A DNA stretch of 64,000 nucleotides from assembly GCF_902498995.1 (NCBI RefSeq), contig NZ_CABVLY010000001.1, forward strand, positions 1 through 64,000. The letters are read 5' to 3'. Source of the stretch: Burkholderia anthina (lineage in GTDB: Bacteria; Pseudomonadota; Gammaproteobacteria; Burkholderiales; Burkholderiaceae). Below, in pieces: positions 1 through 8,458 of this stretch (within the stretch, counting starts at the first letter, position 1; each line of letters opens with the position of its first letter). The notes under the pieces were generated by a model. The model had not been told where the DNA came from, ran no database searches, and saw only the letters and a list, made by a program, of their open reading frames with translations. Both the position numbers and the translations under genes were made by a program.

Positions 1-822
1 TCGCCGCACGTGCTGCCGGGCTCGCGCGACGGGTTCCGGATGGGTGACGCGAAGCTGGTCGACACGATGATCGTCGACGGCCTGTGGGACGTGTACAACC
101 AGTACCACATGGGCATCACGGCGGAGAACGTCGCGAAGGAATACGGGATCACGCGCGAAGAGCAGGACGCATTCGCGGCGCTGTCGCAGAACAAGGCGGA
201 AGCCGCGCAGAAGGCCGGTCGTTTCAACGACGAGATCGTGCCGGTGTCGATACCGCAGCGCAAGGGCGAGCCGCTGCAGTTCGCGACGGACGAATTCGTG
301 CGTCACGGCGTGACGGCGGAATCGCTGTCGGGCCTGAAGCCGGCGTTCTCGAAGGACGGCTCGGTGACGGCGGCGAACGCGTCGGGTCTGAACGACGGCG
401 CGGCGGCGGTGCTGGTGATGTCGGCGCAGAAGGCGGCGGCCCTGGGGCTGACGCCGCTTGCGCGGATCAAGGCGTACGCGAACGCGGGGGTGGATCCGAG
501 CGTGATGGGGATGGGTCCGGTGCCGGCCTCGCGCCGTTGCCTGGAGCGTGCGGGGTGGACGCCGGGCGACCTGGACCTGATGGAAATCAACGAGGCATTC
601 GCGGCGCAGGCGCTGGCGGTGCACAAGCAGATGGGCTGGGACACGTCGAAGGTGAACGTGAACGGCGGCGCGATCGCGATCGGCCACCCGATCGGCGCAT
701 CGGGCTGCCGGATCCTGGTGACGCTGCTGCACGAGATGGTCAAGCGCGACGCGAAGCGCGGGCTGGCGTCGCTGTGCATCGGCGGCGGGATGGGCGTCGC
801 ACTCGCGGTCGAACGTGGCTGA
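1..822 (+). CDS. phaA: Acetyl-CoA acetyltransferase (PhaA-type thiolase), 5' end cut by the window
   Basis: Biosynthetic thiolase that condenses two acetyl-CoA into acetoacetyl-CoA, the first step of polyhydroxybutyrate synthesis. The visible 273 residues carry the thiolase C-terminal half: NEAFAAQAL, the GHPIGASG loop with the catalytic His, and the C-terminal CIGGGMG with the second active-site Cys. The N-terminal half with the acyl-accepting Cys lies left of the window, and the reading frame is open from base 1. phaB follows 182 bp downstream on the same strand, which supports a PHB role over beta-oxidation. A different biosynthetic thiolase (AtoB-like) remains possible. Confidence 0.9.
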   Translation, partial: SPHVLPGSRDGFRMGDAKLVDTMIVDGLWDVYNQYHMGITAENVAKEYGITREEQDAFAALSQNKAEAAQKAGRFNDEIVPVSIPQRKGEPLQFATDEFVRHGVTAESLSGLKPAFSKDGSVTAANASGLNDGAAAVLVMSAQKAAALGLTPLARIKAYANAGVDPSVMGMGPVPASRRCLERAGWTPGDLDLMEINEAFAAQALAVHKQMGWDTSKVNVNGGAIAIGHPIGASGCRILVTLLHEMVKRDAKRGLASLCIGGGMGVALAVERG

Positions 823-1004
823 GCAGGGCGTCGCGCAGAGGTCTGACGACGATATCGCGCGGAGCAGGCAACCAACAACAAGCGTGATGTTCCGGTGCGC
901 GCCCGCCCGTAAAGGGTGGCCGCGCATCGCAGCGGTGGGGCGGCAGCATGTGCCATGCCGTCGCTCCGCATCATTGACTACTTTTTTTGTCGGTAACTTA
1001 TAGG

Positions 1005-1748
1005 ATGACTAAGCGAATTGCGGTTGTGACAGGTGGAATGGGCGGTCTTGGTGAAGCGGTCAGCATCCGGCTGCACGATGCGGGTCACCAGGTCGTCGTC
1101 ACGTATTCGCCGAACAATGCCGGCGCCGATCGCTGGCTGACCGAGATGCACGCGGCCGGCCGCGCATTCCACGCATATCCGGTCGACGTGGCCGATCACG
1201 ACTCGTGCCGGCAGTGCATCGAGAAGATCGCCGAGGACGTCGGCGCGGTCGACATCCTGGTGAACAACGCGGGCATCACGCGCGACATGACGCTGCGCAA
1301 GCTCGACAAGGTCAACTGGGATGCGGTGATCCGCACCAACCTCGATTCCGTGTTCAACATGACCAAGCCGGTCTGCGACAGCATGGTCGAGCGCGGTTGG
1401 GGGCGCATCGTCAACATCTCGTCGGTCAACGGCTCGAAGGGCTCGGTCGGTCAGACCAACTACGCGGCCGCGAAGGCGGGCATGCACGGCTTCACGAAAT
1501 CGCTCGCGCTCGAGATCGCGCGCAAGGGCGTGACGGTGAACACGGTGTCGCCGGGCTACCTCGCGACGAAGATGGTGACGGCGATCCCGCAGGACATCCT
1601 CGATACGAAGATCCTTCCGCAGATTCCGGCGGGACGGCTCGGTCAGCCGGAGGAAGTCGCGGCGCTGGTCGCGTATCTCTGCTCCGAGGAAGCGGGCTTC
1701 GTGACGGGCTCCAACATCGCGATCAACGGCGGCCAGCACATGCACTGA
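1005..1748 (+). CDS. phaB: Acetoacetyl-CoA reductase PhaB
   Basis: NADPH-dependent reduction of acetoacetyl-CoA to (R)-3-hydroxybutyryl-CoA, the PHB monomer. The 247-residue short-chain dehydrogenase has the nucleotide-binding TGGMGGLG near residues 9-16, the NNAG motif, the catalytic Ser in NISSVNG and the YAAAK Tyr/Lys pair. The chosen ATG gives the usual family length; a TTG 18 bases upstream in frame is an unlikely start. No phaR-type regulator follows in this window, although phaR often follows phaB in related genera. Confidence 0.93.
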   Translation: MTKRIAVVTGGMGGLGEAVSIRLHDAGHQVVVTYSPNNAGADRWLTEMHAAGRAFHAYPVDVADHDSCRQCIEKIAEDVGAVDILVNNAGITRDMTLRKLDKVNWDAVIRTNLDSVFNMTKPVCDSMVERGWGRIVNISSVNGSKGSVGQTNYAAAKAGMHGFTKSLALEIARKGVTVNTVSPGYLATKMVTAIPQDILDTKILPQIPAGRLGQPEEVAALVAYLCSEEAGFVTGSNIAINGGQHMH

Positions 1749-1859
1749 CGCGCGGCGGCCCGGCGGCGTTCGCGCGCGTGTCCGGGCCGCGCTCCCGCTG
1801 TATCCAGCGCCGGGGCGGCGCGCACGCGCGCGGCACCGGCCTCGCATTCCGGAGGACGC

Positions 1860-2060
1860 ATGGGCGACACCTGGATGGGACTCGCGATCGGCGGCTCGGC
1901 ACTGGCCGTCGCGCTGACGATGGCGATCGCGCTTCACTGGCTGGAGCGGCGCCGCGCGCGGCTGCTGCGCAACTTCGATCATCGCGATTGCTGGCTCGTC
2001 GCGTACGGCAAGCGCCTCGCGCGCGGGCCGGCGCGCCGCACCCGCGGCGGCGCGCGATAA
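1860..2060 (+). CDS. Small single-pass membrane protein, unknown function
   Basis: I do not recognise this 66-residue product. The first 28 residues contain one clear hydrophobic span (GLAIGGSALAVALTMAIAL), followed by an Arg-rich cytoplasmic-looking tail, so an inner-membrane anchor with a positive C-terminus is likely. A perfect GGAGG ribosome site lies four bases before the ATG, which is the main reason to call it. It sits 111 bp after phaB and converges on the small secreted protein gene to its right. Confidence 0.55.
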   Translation: MGDTWMGLAIGGSALAVALTMAIALHWLERRRARLLRNFDHRDCWLVAYGKRLARGPARRTRGGAR

Positions 2061-2142
2061 AGGCGGCGCGGCGGCGCGATTCGCGCGTCTGCCGCATCTC
2101 GCCGCTCGCGCATCCGATCGGCGATGCGCGCGCCGCCCGCGT

Positions 2143-2436
2143 TCAATCGCTCTTCTTCTGCGCGCCTTCGCCCGAATCGCTCTTGTGGAAGATCCGCTTC
2201 GTCGTGCGCTTGGTGGCATCCCAGCCTTCGCGCGACGCATGCGCGATGCCGTGACCGACCGTCTTCGCGGCGCTCGCGGTCGCATGACCGAAGCCGCGTG
2301 CGGCCTCGCCGGTCTTGTGGGCGGCTTCCTTCGAATCCCGTTTGATGTCCTGCTTCACTTCGGACATGTCTGCGTGCGCGATCGGGCTGATCAGCGCGAG
2401 AACGAGCGCGGTGCGAATGAACTGACGTGCTTTCAC
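2143..2436 (-). CDS. Small secreted Lys/Ala/His-rich protein at the end of the polyene operon
   Basis: The 97-residue product starts at a GTG with AAGGA seven bases upstream. It opens with a signal peptide (KARQFIRTALVLALISPIAHA) probably cleaved after AHA. The mature part is highly charged, without Cys, and has a loosely repeating Lys/Ala/Glu/His/Gly pattern (KEAAHKTGEAARGFGHATASAAKTVGHG) that recalls LEA-like helical proteins. It begins only 22 bp after the dehydratase gene on the same strand, so it is probably the last gene of the leftward polyene operon. Function unknown; a periplasmic or envelope role is inferred. Confidence 0.6.
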   Translation of the reverse strand: MKARQFIRTALVLALISPIAHADMSEVKQDIKRDSKEAAHKTGEAARGFGHATASAAKTVGHGIAHASREGWDATKRTTKRIFHKSDSGEGAQKKSD

Positions 2437-2458
2437 GACCTGATTTCCTTGGGCAAAT

Positions 2459-2992
2459 TCATCGGGGATCGGCGTCGCCGGCCGGCGACGGACGAAATGC
2501 GCCGGCCGCCGATGCATCGAGCATCACGGCGGCACGGCCGCTGAGCAGCACGCGCTCGCCGCAGCGCAGCGCGAAGCCGTACAGCACGGAGCGGTTATCG
2601 CCGCCGATGCGCTCGGCCTCGATGGTCAGCGGCAACGCGAACGTGTCGAGCCGGTCGACGAACGCGTCGACGTTGCGCACGCTGGCGAGATAGCCGACGC
2701 GCGGGCGCGTTTGTTCCGCTTGTTCCGGTCGCTCCGCCTGCTGCGTGCCGAGCAGCGCGCCGTGCACGGCCATCGCCTGCGCGGCATATTCGATTCCGCA
2801 GACCGACGCGAGCCGGCCTTGCGAACGCAGCGGATTGTGCGGATCGCGATGGCTCGTCGCGCTGCAGCGGATGCGTGCGGCATCCCATGCATCGACGCGA
2901 TCGAGCAGGCACATCGCGCCGTCGTGCGGGATATGCGCGGCGATCCACGCTTGATCGAGCGCGGGTATTCGTGACGATGCGGGCGTGGTCAT
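2459..2992 (-). CDS. 3-hydroxyacyl-ACP dehydratase-like hot-dog protein (aryl-polyene type)
   Basis: A 177-residue FabA/FabZ-fold protein of the kind found in aryl-polyene clusters, expected to dehydrate 3-hydroxyacyl-ACP after each extension. It has the IPHDGAMCLLDRV motif (His near residue 23, matching the PHR/M.L.D signature of this family) and an Arg/Glu-containing helix around CGIEYAAQAMAVHG. It overlaps the upstream ketosynthase-like gene by four bases (ATGA), implying coupled translation. A second hot-dog domain is fused to the ligase of the same operon, so the two may share or split the dehydration steps. Confidence 0.82.
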   Translation of the reverse strand: MTTPASSRIPALDQAWIAAHIPHDGAMCLLDRVDAWDAARIRCSATSHRDPHNPLRSQGRLASVCGIEYAAQAMAVHGALLGTQQAERPEQAEQTRPRVGYLASVRNVDAFVDRLDTFALPLTIEAERIGGDNRSVLYGFALRCGERVLLSGRAAVMLDASAAGAFRPSPAGDADPR

Positions 2993-3807
2993 TGCGCGTG
3001 CTCCGCTGCGCCATCCGGCATCGCGACATCGACCTGCACGCGCGTATCGGGCAGATAGTCGAGCACGACCCGCGCCGGGCGCCGCGCGGCGAGCGCGTCG
3101 AGCAGCGGCAGCGCGCGTGCGGCCGGATTGCCGGTGCGCAGCGCTTCGAACCCGGCGTTCGCGAGCGTGGTTGCCGGTGCGTCGGTCAGTTGCACGTCGA
3201 TGCGCGCGAGCGCGCGCCCGGTCGAGTCGGGTGCGAGCACGAGCGCGACGCCGAATGCGTCGACGATCGGCCGCACCGCGTGCAGCGGCTCCGGATAGTC
3301 GGTGTCGTACGCGATCAGCAGGCTCGGAACGCGGTCGACCGCGACCTGGCACAGGCTTTCGAGCAGGCCCGCGCAAAAGCTGCCGTCGTGCGCGCACAGC
3401 ACGTTCGACGTCGCCATCGCACGCGCCGCGATGCTCCAGTAGCCGGCCGGCGCGTTGTGCACGGAGTTGTGGAACCGCGTGGGCGACAGCTGGCGATCGT
3501 CGCCGGCGAGCGTTTCGCAGATCGCGTGGCAATTCTGGCCGTCGCCGCCGGATGCGCTGAACACGGTCGCGAGCGCGGCGGCGTCGCGCCCGCTCGCGGC
3601 CGCCGCTTCGTGACCGACCGCGAGCGCGACGCGCACGACGGGGCCGGTGCGGCGGCGTTCCGCCGGCGGCAGGCCGGCCGGCGGCGGCAGCACGGTGCGC
3701 GCGTTCGCATAGGCTGCGCGGCCCGCGAGCACGTCGGCCGCGTGCGGCCAGTCGTTCAGTCCCGGCCCGATCAGGCCGACGCTTTCGATGAAGGCGGTCA
3801 GCATCAT
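2989..3807 (-). CDS. Half-size beta-ketoacyl synthase-like protein (possible chain-length factor)
   Basis: The 272-residue protein resembles the ketoacyl_synth_2 family found beside full ketosynthases in aryl-polyene clusters. It lacks a recognisable CSSG-type nucleophile loop and the paired active-site histidines, with CAHDGSFCAG in the nucleophile region instead. By analogy to chain-length factors it probably pairs with the ketosynthase upstream, whose gene it overlaps by four bases (ATGA; a second in-frame ATG follows directly). The next gene is overlapped the same way. Role by analogy, not shown. Confidence 0.75.
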   Translation of the reverse strand: MMLTAFIESVGLIGPGLNDWPHAADVLAGRAAYANARTVLPPPAGLPPAERRRTGPVVRVALAVGHEAAAASGRDAAALATVFSASGGDGQNCHAICETLAGDDRQLSPTRFHNSVHNAPAGYWSIAARAMATSNVLCAHDGSFCAGLLESLCQVAVDRVPSLLIAYDTDYPEPLHAVRPIVDAFGVALVLAPDSTGRALARIDVQLTDAPATTLANAGFEALRTGNPAARALPLLDALAARRPARVVLDYLPDTRVQVDVAMPDGAAEHAQ

Positions 3808-5030
3808 GTCGGCTCCCGGCGGCTGGCAGGCTCGGCGCGGCCGAGGATCAGGCTGCAGTTCGTGCCGCCGAAGCCGAACGAATTGGACAGGACGGCGCGA
3901 ATGCGCGCGTCGCGGCTGGCGAGCACGTAATCGGCGGCCAGCGCCGGGTCGGGTTGCGTCGTGTTGACGCCGGCCGGCACGAACTGCTCGCGCAACGCGA
4001 GCGCGGCGACGACGGCTTCGAGCGCGCCGGCGGCGCCGAGCGTATGGCCGGTCGCGCCCTTGGTCGAGCTGCACGGCGTGCGCGCGAGCAGCGCGCCGAC
4101 GGCGTGGCTTTCGGCGGCGTCGTTGCTGGGCGTCGCGGTGCCATGCAGGTTCACGTAGTCGATCCCGCTCGCGTCGAGGCCGGCCGATGCGAGCGCCTGT
4201 TCGATCGCGATGCGCGCGCCGAGTCCTTCAGGGTGTGGCGACGACATGTGATGCGCGTCGCTCGATTCGCCGATGCCGAGCAGCAGGATCGCGTCGTCGT
4301 CGTCGAGCGCGGCGGGCGAATCGGGCACGCGTTCGAGCAGCGCGAACGCGGCGGCCTCGCCGATCGAGATGCCGTCGCGCGCGACGTCGAACGGCCGGCA
4401 CGGCCGGCGCGACAGCAGTTCGAGCGAATTGAAGCCGTACAGCGTCGTGAGGCACAACGAATCGACGCCGCCGACGACGGCCGCGTCGATCAGCCCCGCG
4501 TCGATCATCCGGCGTGCGGAGCCGAACACCTTGGCGCCCGACGAGCACGCGGACGAGATCGCCGTCGCGGGCCCGCGCAGCGCGAAATACGCGCGCACGA
4601 ACGCGGCGACCGAATACGGGTTGTGCGTGTGCGCATAGCGGAACCCGGCCGGCAGCGCGCCGCTTGCCGGATCGCGGTGCGCGTACGCGCGCTCGGTTTC
4701 GAGGATGCCGGACGTGCTCGTGCCGATGAACACGCCGACGCGCGCCGCGCCGTAGCGCGATACGGCCGCCGCGACGTGCGCGTCGAAGCCGTCCTGGACG
4801 AGGCCGAGTTGCGCGAGGCGGTTGTTGCGGCAGTCGAAGTCGGCGAGATCCGCGCGCACGGGCTGCGCATCGACGCCGTCCACGGCGCCGATCCACGTGT
4901 CGAGATCGGCGCGTTCGAAGTGGCACGGCACGAGGCCGCCGCGCGCGTTGCGCAGTGCGTCGAGCGTCGCGTCGAGGCCGCGGCCGATGCAGCTGGTGGC
5001 GGTGAAGTGCGAGAGCAGGAGAGGTTTCAC
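3804..5030 (-). CDS. Beta-ketoacyl-ACP synthase (FabF-like, polyene extension)
   Basis: A 408-residue thiolase-fold condensing enzyme expected to add malonyl units to the growing aryl-polyene chain on the carrier protein. The Cys-His-His triad is visible: SSACSSGAKV, NLHGTATPSNDA and KGATGHTLGAAG. The C-terminal NSFGFGGTN is the usual KAS II ending. Compared with FabF the N-terminus (LLLSHFTATSCIGRG) matches the aryl-polyene ketosynthase group. It follows the deacetylase gene after 63 bp and overlaps the half-size ketosynthase-like gene, a typical heterodimer arrangement. Confidence 0.9.
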   Translation of the reverse strand: MKPLLLSHFTATSCIGRGLDATLDALRNARGGLVPCHFERADLDTWIGAVDGVDAQPVRADLADFDCRNNRLAQLGLVQDGFDAHVAAAVSRYGAARVGVFIGTSTSGILETERAYAHRDPASGALPAGFRYAHTHNPYSVAAFVRAYFALRGPATAISSACSSGAKVFGSARRMIDAGLIDAAVVGGVDSLCLTTLYGFNSLELLSRRPCRPFDVARDGISIGEAAAFALLERVPDSPAALDDDDAILLLGIGESSDAHHMSSPHPEGLGARIAIEQALASAGLDASGIDYVNLHGTATPSNDAAESHAVGALLARTPCSSTKGATGHTLGAAGALEAVVAALALREQFVPAGVNTTQPDPALAADYVLASRDARIRAVLSNSFGFGGTNCSLILGRAEPASRREPT

Positions 5031-5093
5031 GAAGGTCGCATCCGGTGGCCGGAACGGGCGCCGCGGCGAGGCTGGCGGGCGCGCCGGGCGTGG

Positions 5094-5972
5094 TCAGATT
5101 TTATCAAGCGGGGGTGTCGCAATGCCCGTCTGGCGGGGCGGCTCGGGCCCGAGCGCGGCGCGCAGCGTGATCCAGTGCAACTGCGCGTCGGCGGCCGCGC
5201 GCAGCACCGCCGGCAGCACGTCGAGCACGACCGGCTCGCCACGCGTATCGCGGGCCGCATGGCCGTCGTGCACGAGCAGGATGTCACGCGGTGCGAGGTC
5301 TTTCAGCAGGCGGCGCGCGACGGTGCCCGCGTCGTGTGCCCGCGTGTCGAAGCCGCGCCGCGTCCAGCTCGCGAGCTGCAGGCCGAGCTCGCACAGCACC
5401 GGTTCGAGAAACGGATTGCGCAGGCCGGCCGGCGCGCGGAAGAACCGCGGGCGCGTGCCGGCGATGTCGGTCAGCGTCTGCTGCGCGGCCGCGATCTCGC
5501 GCCGCAGTGCGGCGGGCCCCGACAGCGAGAACGTATGCCGGTGCCGCTGGCTGTGATTCTCGATCGCATGGCCGCGCGCGACGATCGCTTCGATCCACTG
5601 CGGATGGCGGCGCGCGAGATCGCCGATGCAGAAGAAGGTTGCGCGCGCATCGTAGCGGTCGAGCAGGTCGAGCACGCGCGGCGTGACGTCCGGGTCCGGG
5701 CCGTCGTCGATTGTCAGTGCGATCCGGCGGCCGGCGCCGGCGGGCAGGCGCGTCCAGTTCGGGCCGAGCAGCGTGCTGCGCGGCCACAGGCCCGCGGCGG
5801 TCAATGCGAGATGCGACGCGACCACGCCGCCGGCGGCCCACGTCCACGTGGCCGGCTGTGCGACCACGGCCGCGAGCGCGCCGACGTGCAGCGCGGCCGT
5901 GCCCGTAATCAGCGGCGTCGGCTTCCAGCGGCGTGCATCGTCAACGGACGAAACGGATGCGCGCGCGTTCAT
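5094..5972 (-). CDS. NodB-type polysaccharide deacetylase, membrane-anchored
   Basis: Carbohydrate esterase 4 family protein of 292 residues. Two hydrophobic stretches near residues 22-65 suggest an inner-membrane anchor. The catalytic domain shows TIDDGPDP (metal-binding and base Asp), HSQRH (zinc His pair), FFRAPAG and LVHDG. It probably removes an acetyl group from an amino sugar in the periplasm. Its start codon overlaps the exporter stop (ATGA). With the glycosyltransferase of the rightward arm it suggests that the polyene is joined to, or processed with, a sugar-containing lipid. The substrate is inferred only from context. Confidence 0.85.
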   Translation of the reverse strand: MNARASVSSVDDARRWKPTPLITGTAALHVGALAAVVAQPATWTWAAGGVVASHLALTAAGLWPRSTLLGPNWTRLPAGAGRRIALTIDDGPDPDVTPRVLDLLDRYDARATFFCIGDLARRHPQWIEAIVARGHAIENHSQRHRHTFSLSGPAALRREIAAAQQTLTDIAGTRPRFFRAPAGLRNPFLEPVLCELGLQLASWTRRGFDTRAHDAGTVARRLLKDLAPRDILLVHDGHAARDTRGEPVVLDVLPAVLRAAADAQLHWITLRAALGPEPPRQTGIATPPLDKI

Positions 5973-8458
5973 GCATGCCCTCCTGTCGGACGCGGTCGCG
6001 GGCTATCGGTGCGCGGCGTGTGCGGCGCGAGAATCGCCGCGAACGCGAGCGCCAGCATCGCGCCGGGGCCGACGGTCAGCCCGAAGGTTTCGAGCAGCGG
6101 CACGCTCGACAGCGCGAGCAGTCCGAAGCCGGCGACGGTTGCGAGGTTCGCGATCAGCAGCGACACGAGCGTGTACGGCGTGATCGGCTGCGCATCGTCG
6201 CGCTTGCAGAAGAACAGCGCGTAGTTCGAGCCGACCGCGACGATCAGCAGCATCCCGACGAGGTGCAGGATCGTCAGTTGCACGCCGGCGAGCGCGAAGC
6301 CGGCGGCCACGACGAGCACGGCCGCGACGAGCGGTGCGAGCGCGCGCGCGACGCGTCGCGGCGAGCGCAGCGCGATCAGCAGCAGCACGGCGATCGCCGC
6401 GAAGCCCGCGAGCGACAGCCGGATGTCCTCGTGCACGTAATCCACGTACAGGCGATCGGCCTCGGCCTTCATGTCGATGAACAGCGCATCGGGCACGCCG
6501 GCGCGCGCGACGGCCGCGCGGATCGGCGCGGCATCCAGACCGGGCGACGGCTGCGTGGCGGTGCGCGCGACGTCCGGTGCGCGCAGCGGCAGCATCGCGC
6601 TCCAGCGGCCGGCGCGCTCGGTCAGCAACGCGTCGACGGCGAGCGCCATCGACGTGCCGCGCAGATCCGCGCGCGTGAGCAGCGGCGCGTGACGCGCGGC
6701 GTCGACATCGGCGATGAACGGGGCGAACAGCCCGGGCTTGACCGCGATCGGCTGGTTCTCGACCGCGTCACGCATCCTTGCGGCAAGCACGTCGGGCGCC
6801 GGCAGGCTCGCCTGGCGCGCGCGCTGCGCAGCGTCGCTCGGCAGGTAGCGCGCGGGACTTTCGAAACCCGCGAGCGCACCGCGATCGACGAGCGGCTGCA
6901 ATTGCGCGGCGACGCGTTCCGCGCGTTCGAGCGCAGCCTGTTCGGTCGGCGCGGAAATCACGACGAGGTAGCGCACGTCCGGTGCGCCGACGTCGGCACG
7001 CAGGCGCGCGTCGAGCGCCTGCGCGCGGGCGGGAACGGGGCTCAGCGCGGCGAGCTCGCGGCTCCACAGGCCGCCTCGATGCAGCACGAGCGTCGCGCAC
7101 GCGGCGAGCACGAGCACGGCGAGCGGCCAGCGCAGCCGCGGCGCCGCATCGGCCGCGCGTGCGAGCACGGCGCCCGCGCGCGACACGTCGCGAATCGCAA
7201 CGTGCTCGCCGCGCAGGTGCGGCAGCACGAAGCGCGTGACGAGCGCGGCGGACGTCAGCCCGGCGATCGAATACAGCCCGAGCTGCACGAGGCCGGGGAA
7301 GCCCGAGAACAGCATCGACGCGAAGCCGCACACGGACGTCAGCACGCCGAGCCGGATCGTCGGCCAGTATGCGGCGATCCAGGCGCGCGTCGCGTCGGCG
7401 GGCCGTTCGGCGCCGCGCGCCGCACCCGGTGCCGATTGCACGAACAGGTAGATCGAATAGTCGACGGCTTCGCCGATCAGCGTCGTGCCGAAGCCGAGCG
7501 TCAGCCCGTGGACCGTGCCGAACGCGACGCTGACCGCGGCGATGCCGGTCGCGACGCCCGTGAGCACCGGCAGCAGCCCGAGCGCGAGCGTGCGCGGCGA
7601 GCGATACAGCGTCAGCAGCAGCGCGACGATCAGCACGACGCTCGCCGTCGACAGCCGCTCGACGTCGTGCCGGATCGTGTCGCGCGTCTCGACCGAGAAC
7701 ACGCCGGGCCCCGTCATCGCGAGCGTGTACGCGCCCGGGTTCGGCAGCGCCTGCGTCGCGGCGGAGAACGCGCGGCGCACGGCGTCGAGCGCGCGTGCCT
7801 GCGCATCGGTGTCGGAGCCGGCGGCGGCCGTCTGTGCGACGAGCACGGCGCGCGCGCCGTCGCGCGACGCCCACACGCCGTCGCGCAGGGCCGGCTGCGC
7901 GCCGCTGTCGAGCTGGTCGACGAGCGCACTGACTTCGCCGGTCGGATCGCGCGGCAGCATCGCCTTCGCGACGAGGCCTGCCGACGAGCTCAGCAAATCG
8001 AGGCTGTTGCCGAGTGCCTGATGCAGCCCGTCGGCGCTGAAGCGCTGCGGCGTGACCGTCGGGCTCAGCAGGTAGCGATGGTCGAACACGAACTGCCGGT
8101 CGCGCGCGTCGTTCACGGCCTCGCCGTTGTTGACCGCCGAGAATTGCCGGTCCGCGCGCAGCGTGCCCGCCACGCGGCGCGACAGCGCGGCACGCGTGGT
8201 CGCGTCGCCGCCGTCGATCGCGACGAGGATCAGCCGCGACACGATGCCGTCGCGCAACTGGTCGACGAGCACGCGCTGCCCGGCGCTCGGCGCGCGCGGC
8301 AGGAACGCGGACAGGTCGGCCGTGAAGTTCGCGCGGGCGATCGCAATCCCGCATGCGACGAGCGCGAACAGCCACACGAGCACGGCGCGCCGCTGCCACA
8401 CGGGCACGCGGCGAGCGACGGGGGCGGGCGGCCGGGCGCGTTCGTTCATCTCGTCCAT
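5969..8458 (-). CDS. MMPL/RND-family exporter of the polyene cluster
   Basis: An 829-residue inner-membrane transporter with about 11-12 hydrophobic spans: one at residues 20-40 followed by a large periplasmic loop, a block of five or six spans near the middle, a second periplasmic loop and a C-terminal block. The duplicated layout is that of MMPL/RND lipid exporters (compare YdgH/MmpL). Such a protein accompanies a LolA-like carrier in aryl-polyene clusters and is thought to move the lipidated product off the inner membrane. The start shares one base with the stop of the LolA-like gene (TGATG); a second in-frame ATG lies three codons downstream. Confidence 0.88.
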   Translation of the reverse strand: MDEMNERARPPAPVARRVPVWQRRAVLVWLFALVACGIAIARANFTADLSAFLPRAPSAGQRVLVDQLRDGIVSRLILVAIDGGDATTRAALSRRVAGTLRADRQFSAVNNGEAVNDARDRQFVFDHRYLLSPTVTPQRFSADGLHQALGNSLDLLSSSAGLVAKAMLPRDPTGEVSALVDQLDSGAQPALRDGVWASRDGARAVLVAQTAAAGSDTDAQARALDAVRRAFSAATQALPNPGAYTLAMTGPGVFSVETRDTIRHDVERLSTASVVLIVALLLTLYRSPRTLALGLLPVLTGVATGIAAVSVAFGTVHGLTLGFGTTLIGEAVDYSIYLFVQSAPGAARGAERPADATRAWIAAYWPTIRLGVLTSVCGFASMLFSGFPGLVQLGLYSIAGLTSAALVTRFVLPHLRGEHVAIRDVSRAGAVLARAADAAPRLRWPLAVLVLAACATLVLHRGGLWSRELAALSPVPARAQALDARLRADVGAPDVRYLVVISAPTEQAALERAERVAAQLQPLVDRGALAGFESPARYLPSDAAQRARQASLPAPDVLAARMRDAVENQPIAVKPGLFAPFIADVDAARHAPLLTRADLRGTSMALAVDALLTERAGRWSAMLPLRAPDVARTATQPSPGLDAAPIRAAVARAGVPDALFIDMKAEADRLYVDYVHEDIRLSLAGFAAIAVLLLIALRSPRRVARALAPLVAAVLVVAAGFALAGVQLTILHLVGMLLIVAVGSNYALFFCKRDDAQPITPYTLVSLLIANLATVAGFGLLALSSVPLLETFGLTVGPGAMLALAFAAILAPHTPRTDSPRPRPTGGHA

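Noticed and set aside
987..1004. TTG start for phaB
   Set aside because: It adds six residues absent from the family and has no ribosome site; ATG at 1005 gives the usual N-terminus.
1755..1790. Nine-pair stem after phaB
   Set aside because: The loop is 18 bases and there is no T-run, so I do not call a terminator.
2473..2490. Palindrome CGTCGCCG-GC-CGGCGACG at the 3' end of the dehydratase gene
   Set aside because: It is inside coding sequence and typical of G+C-rich codons; no T-run follows.
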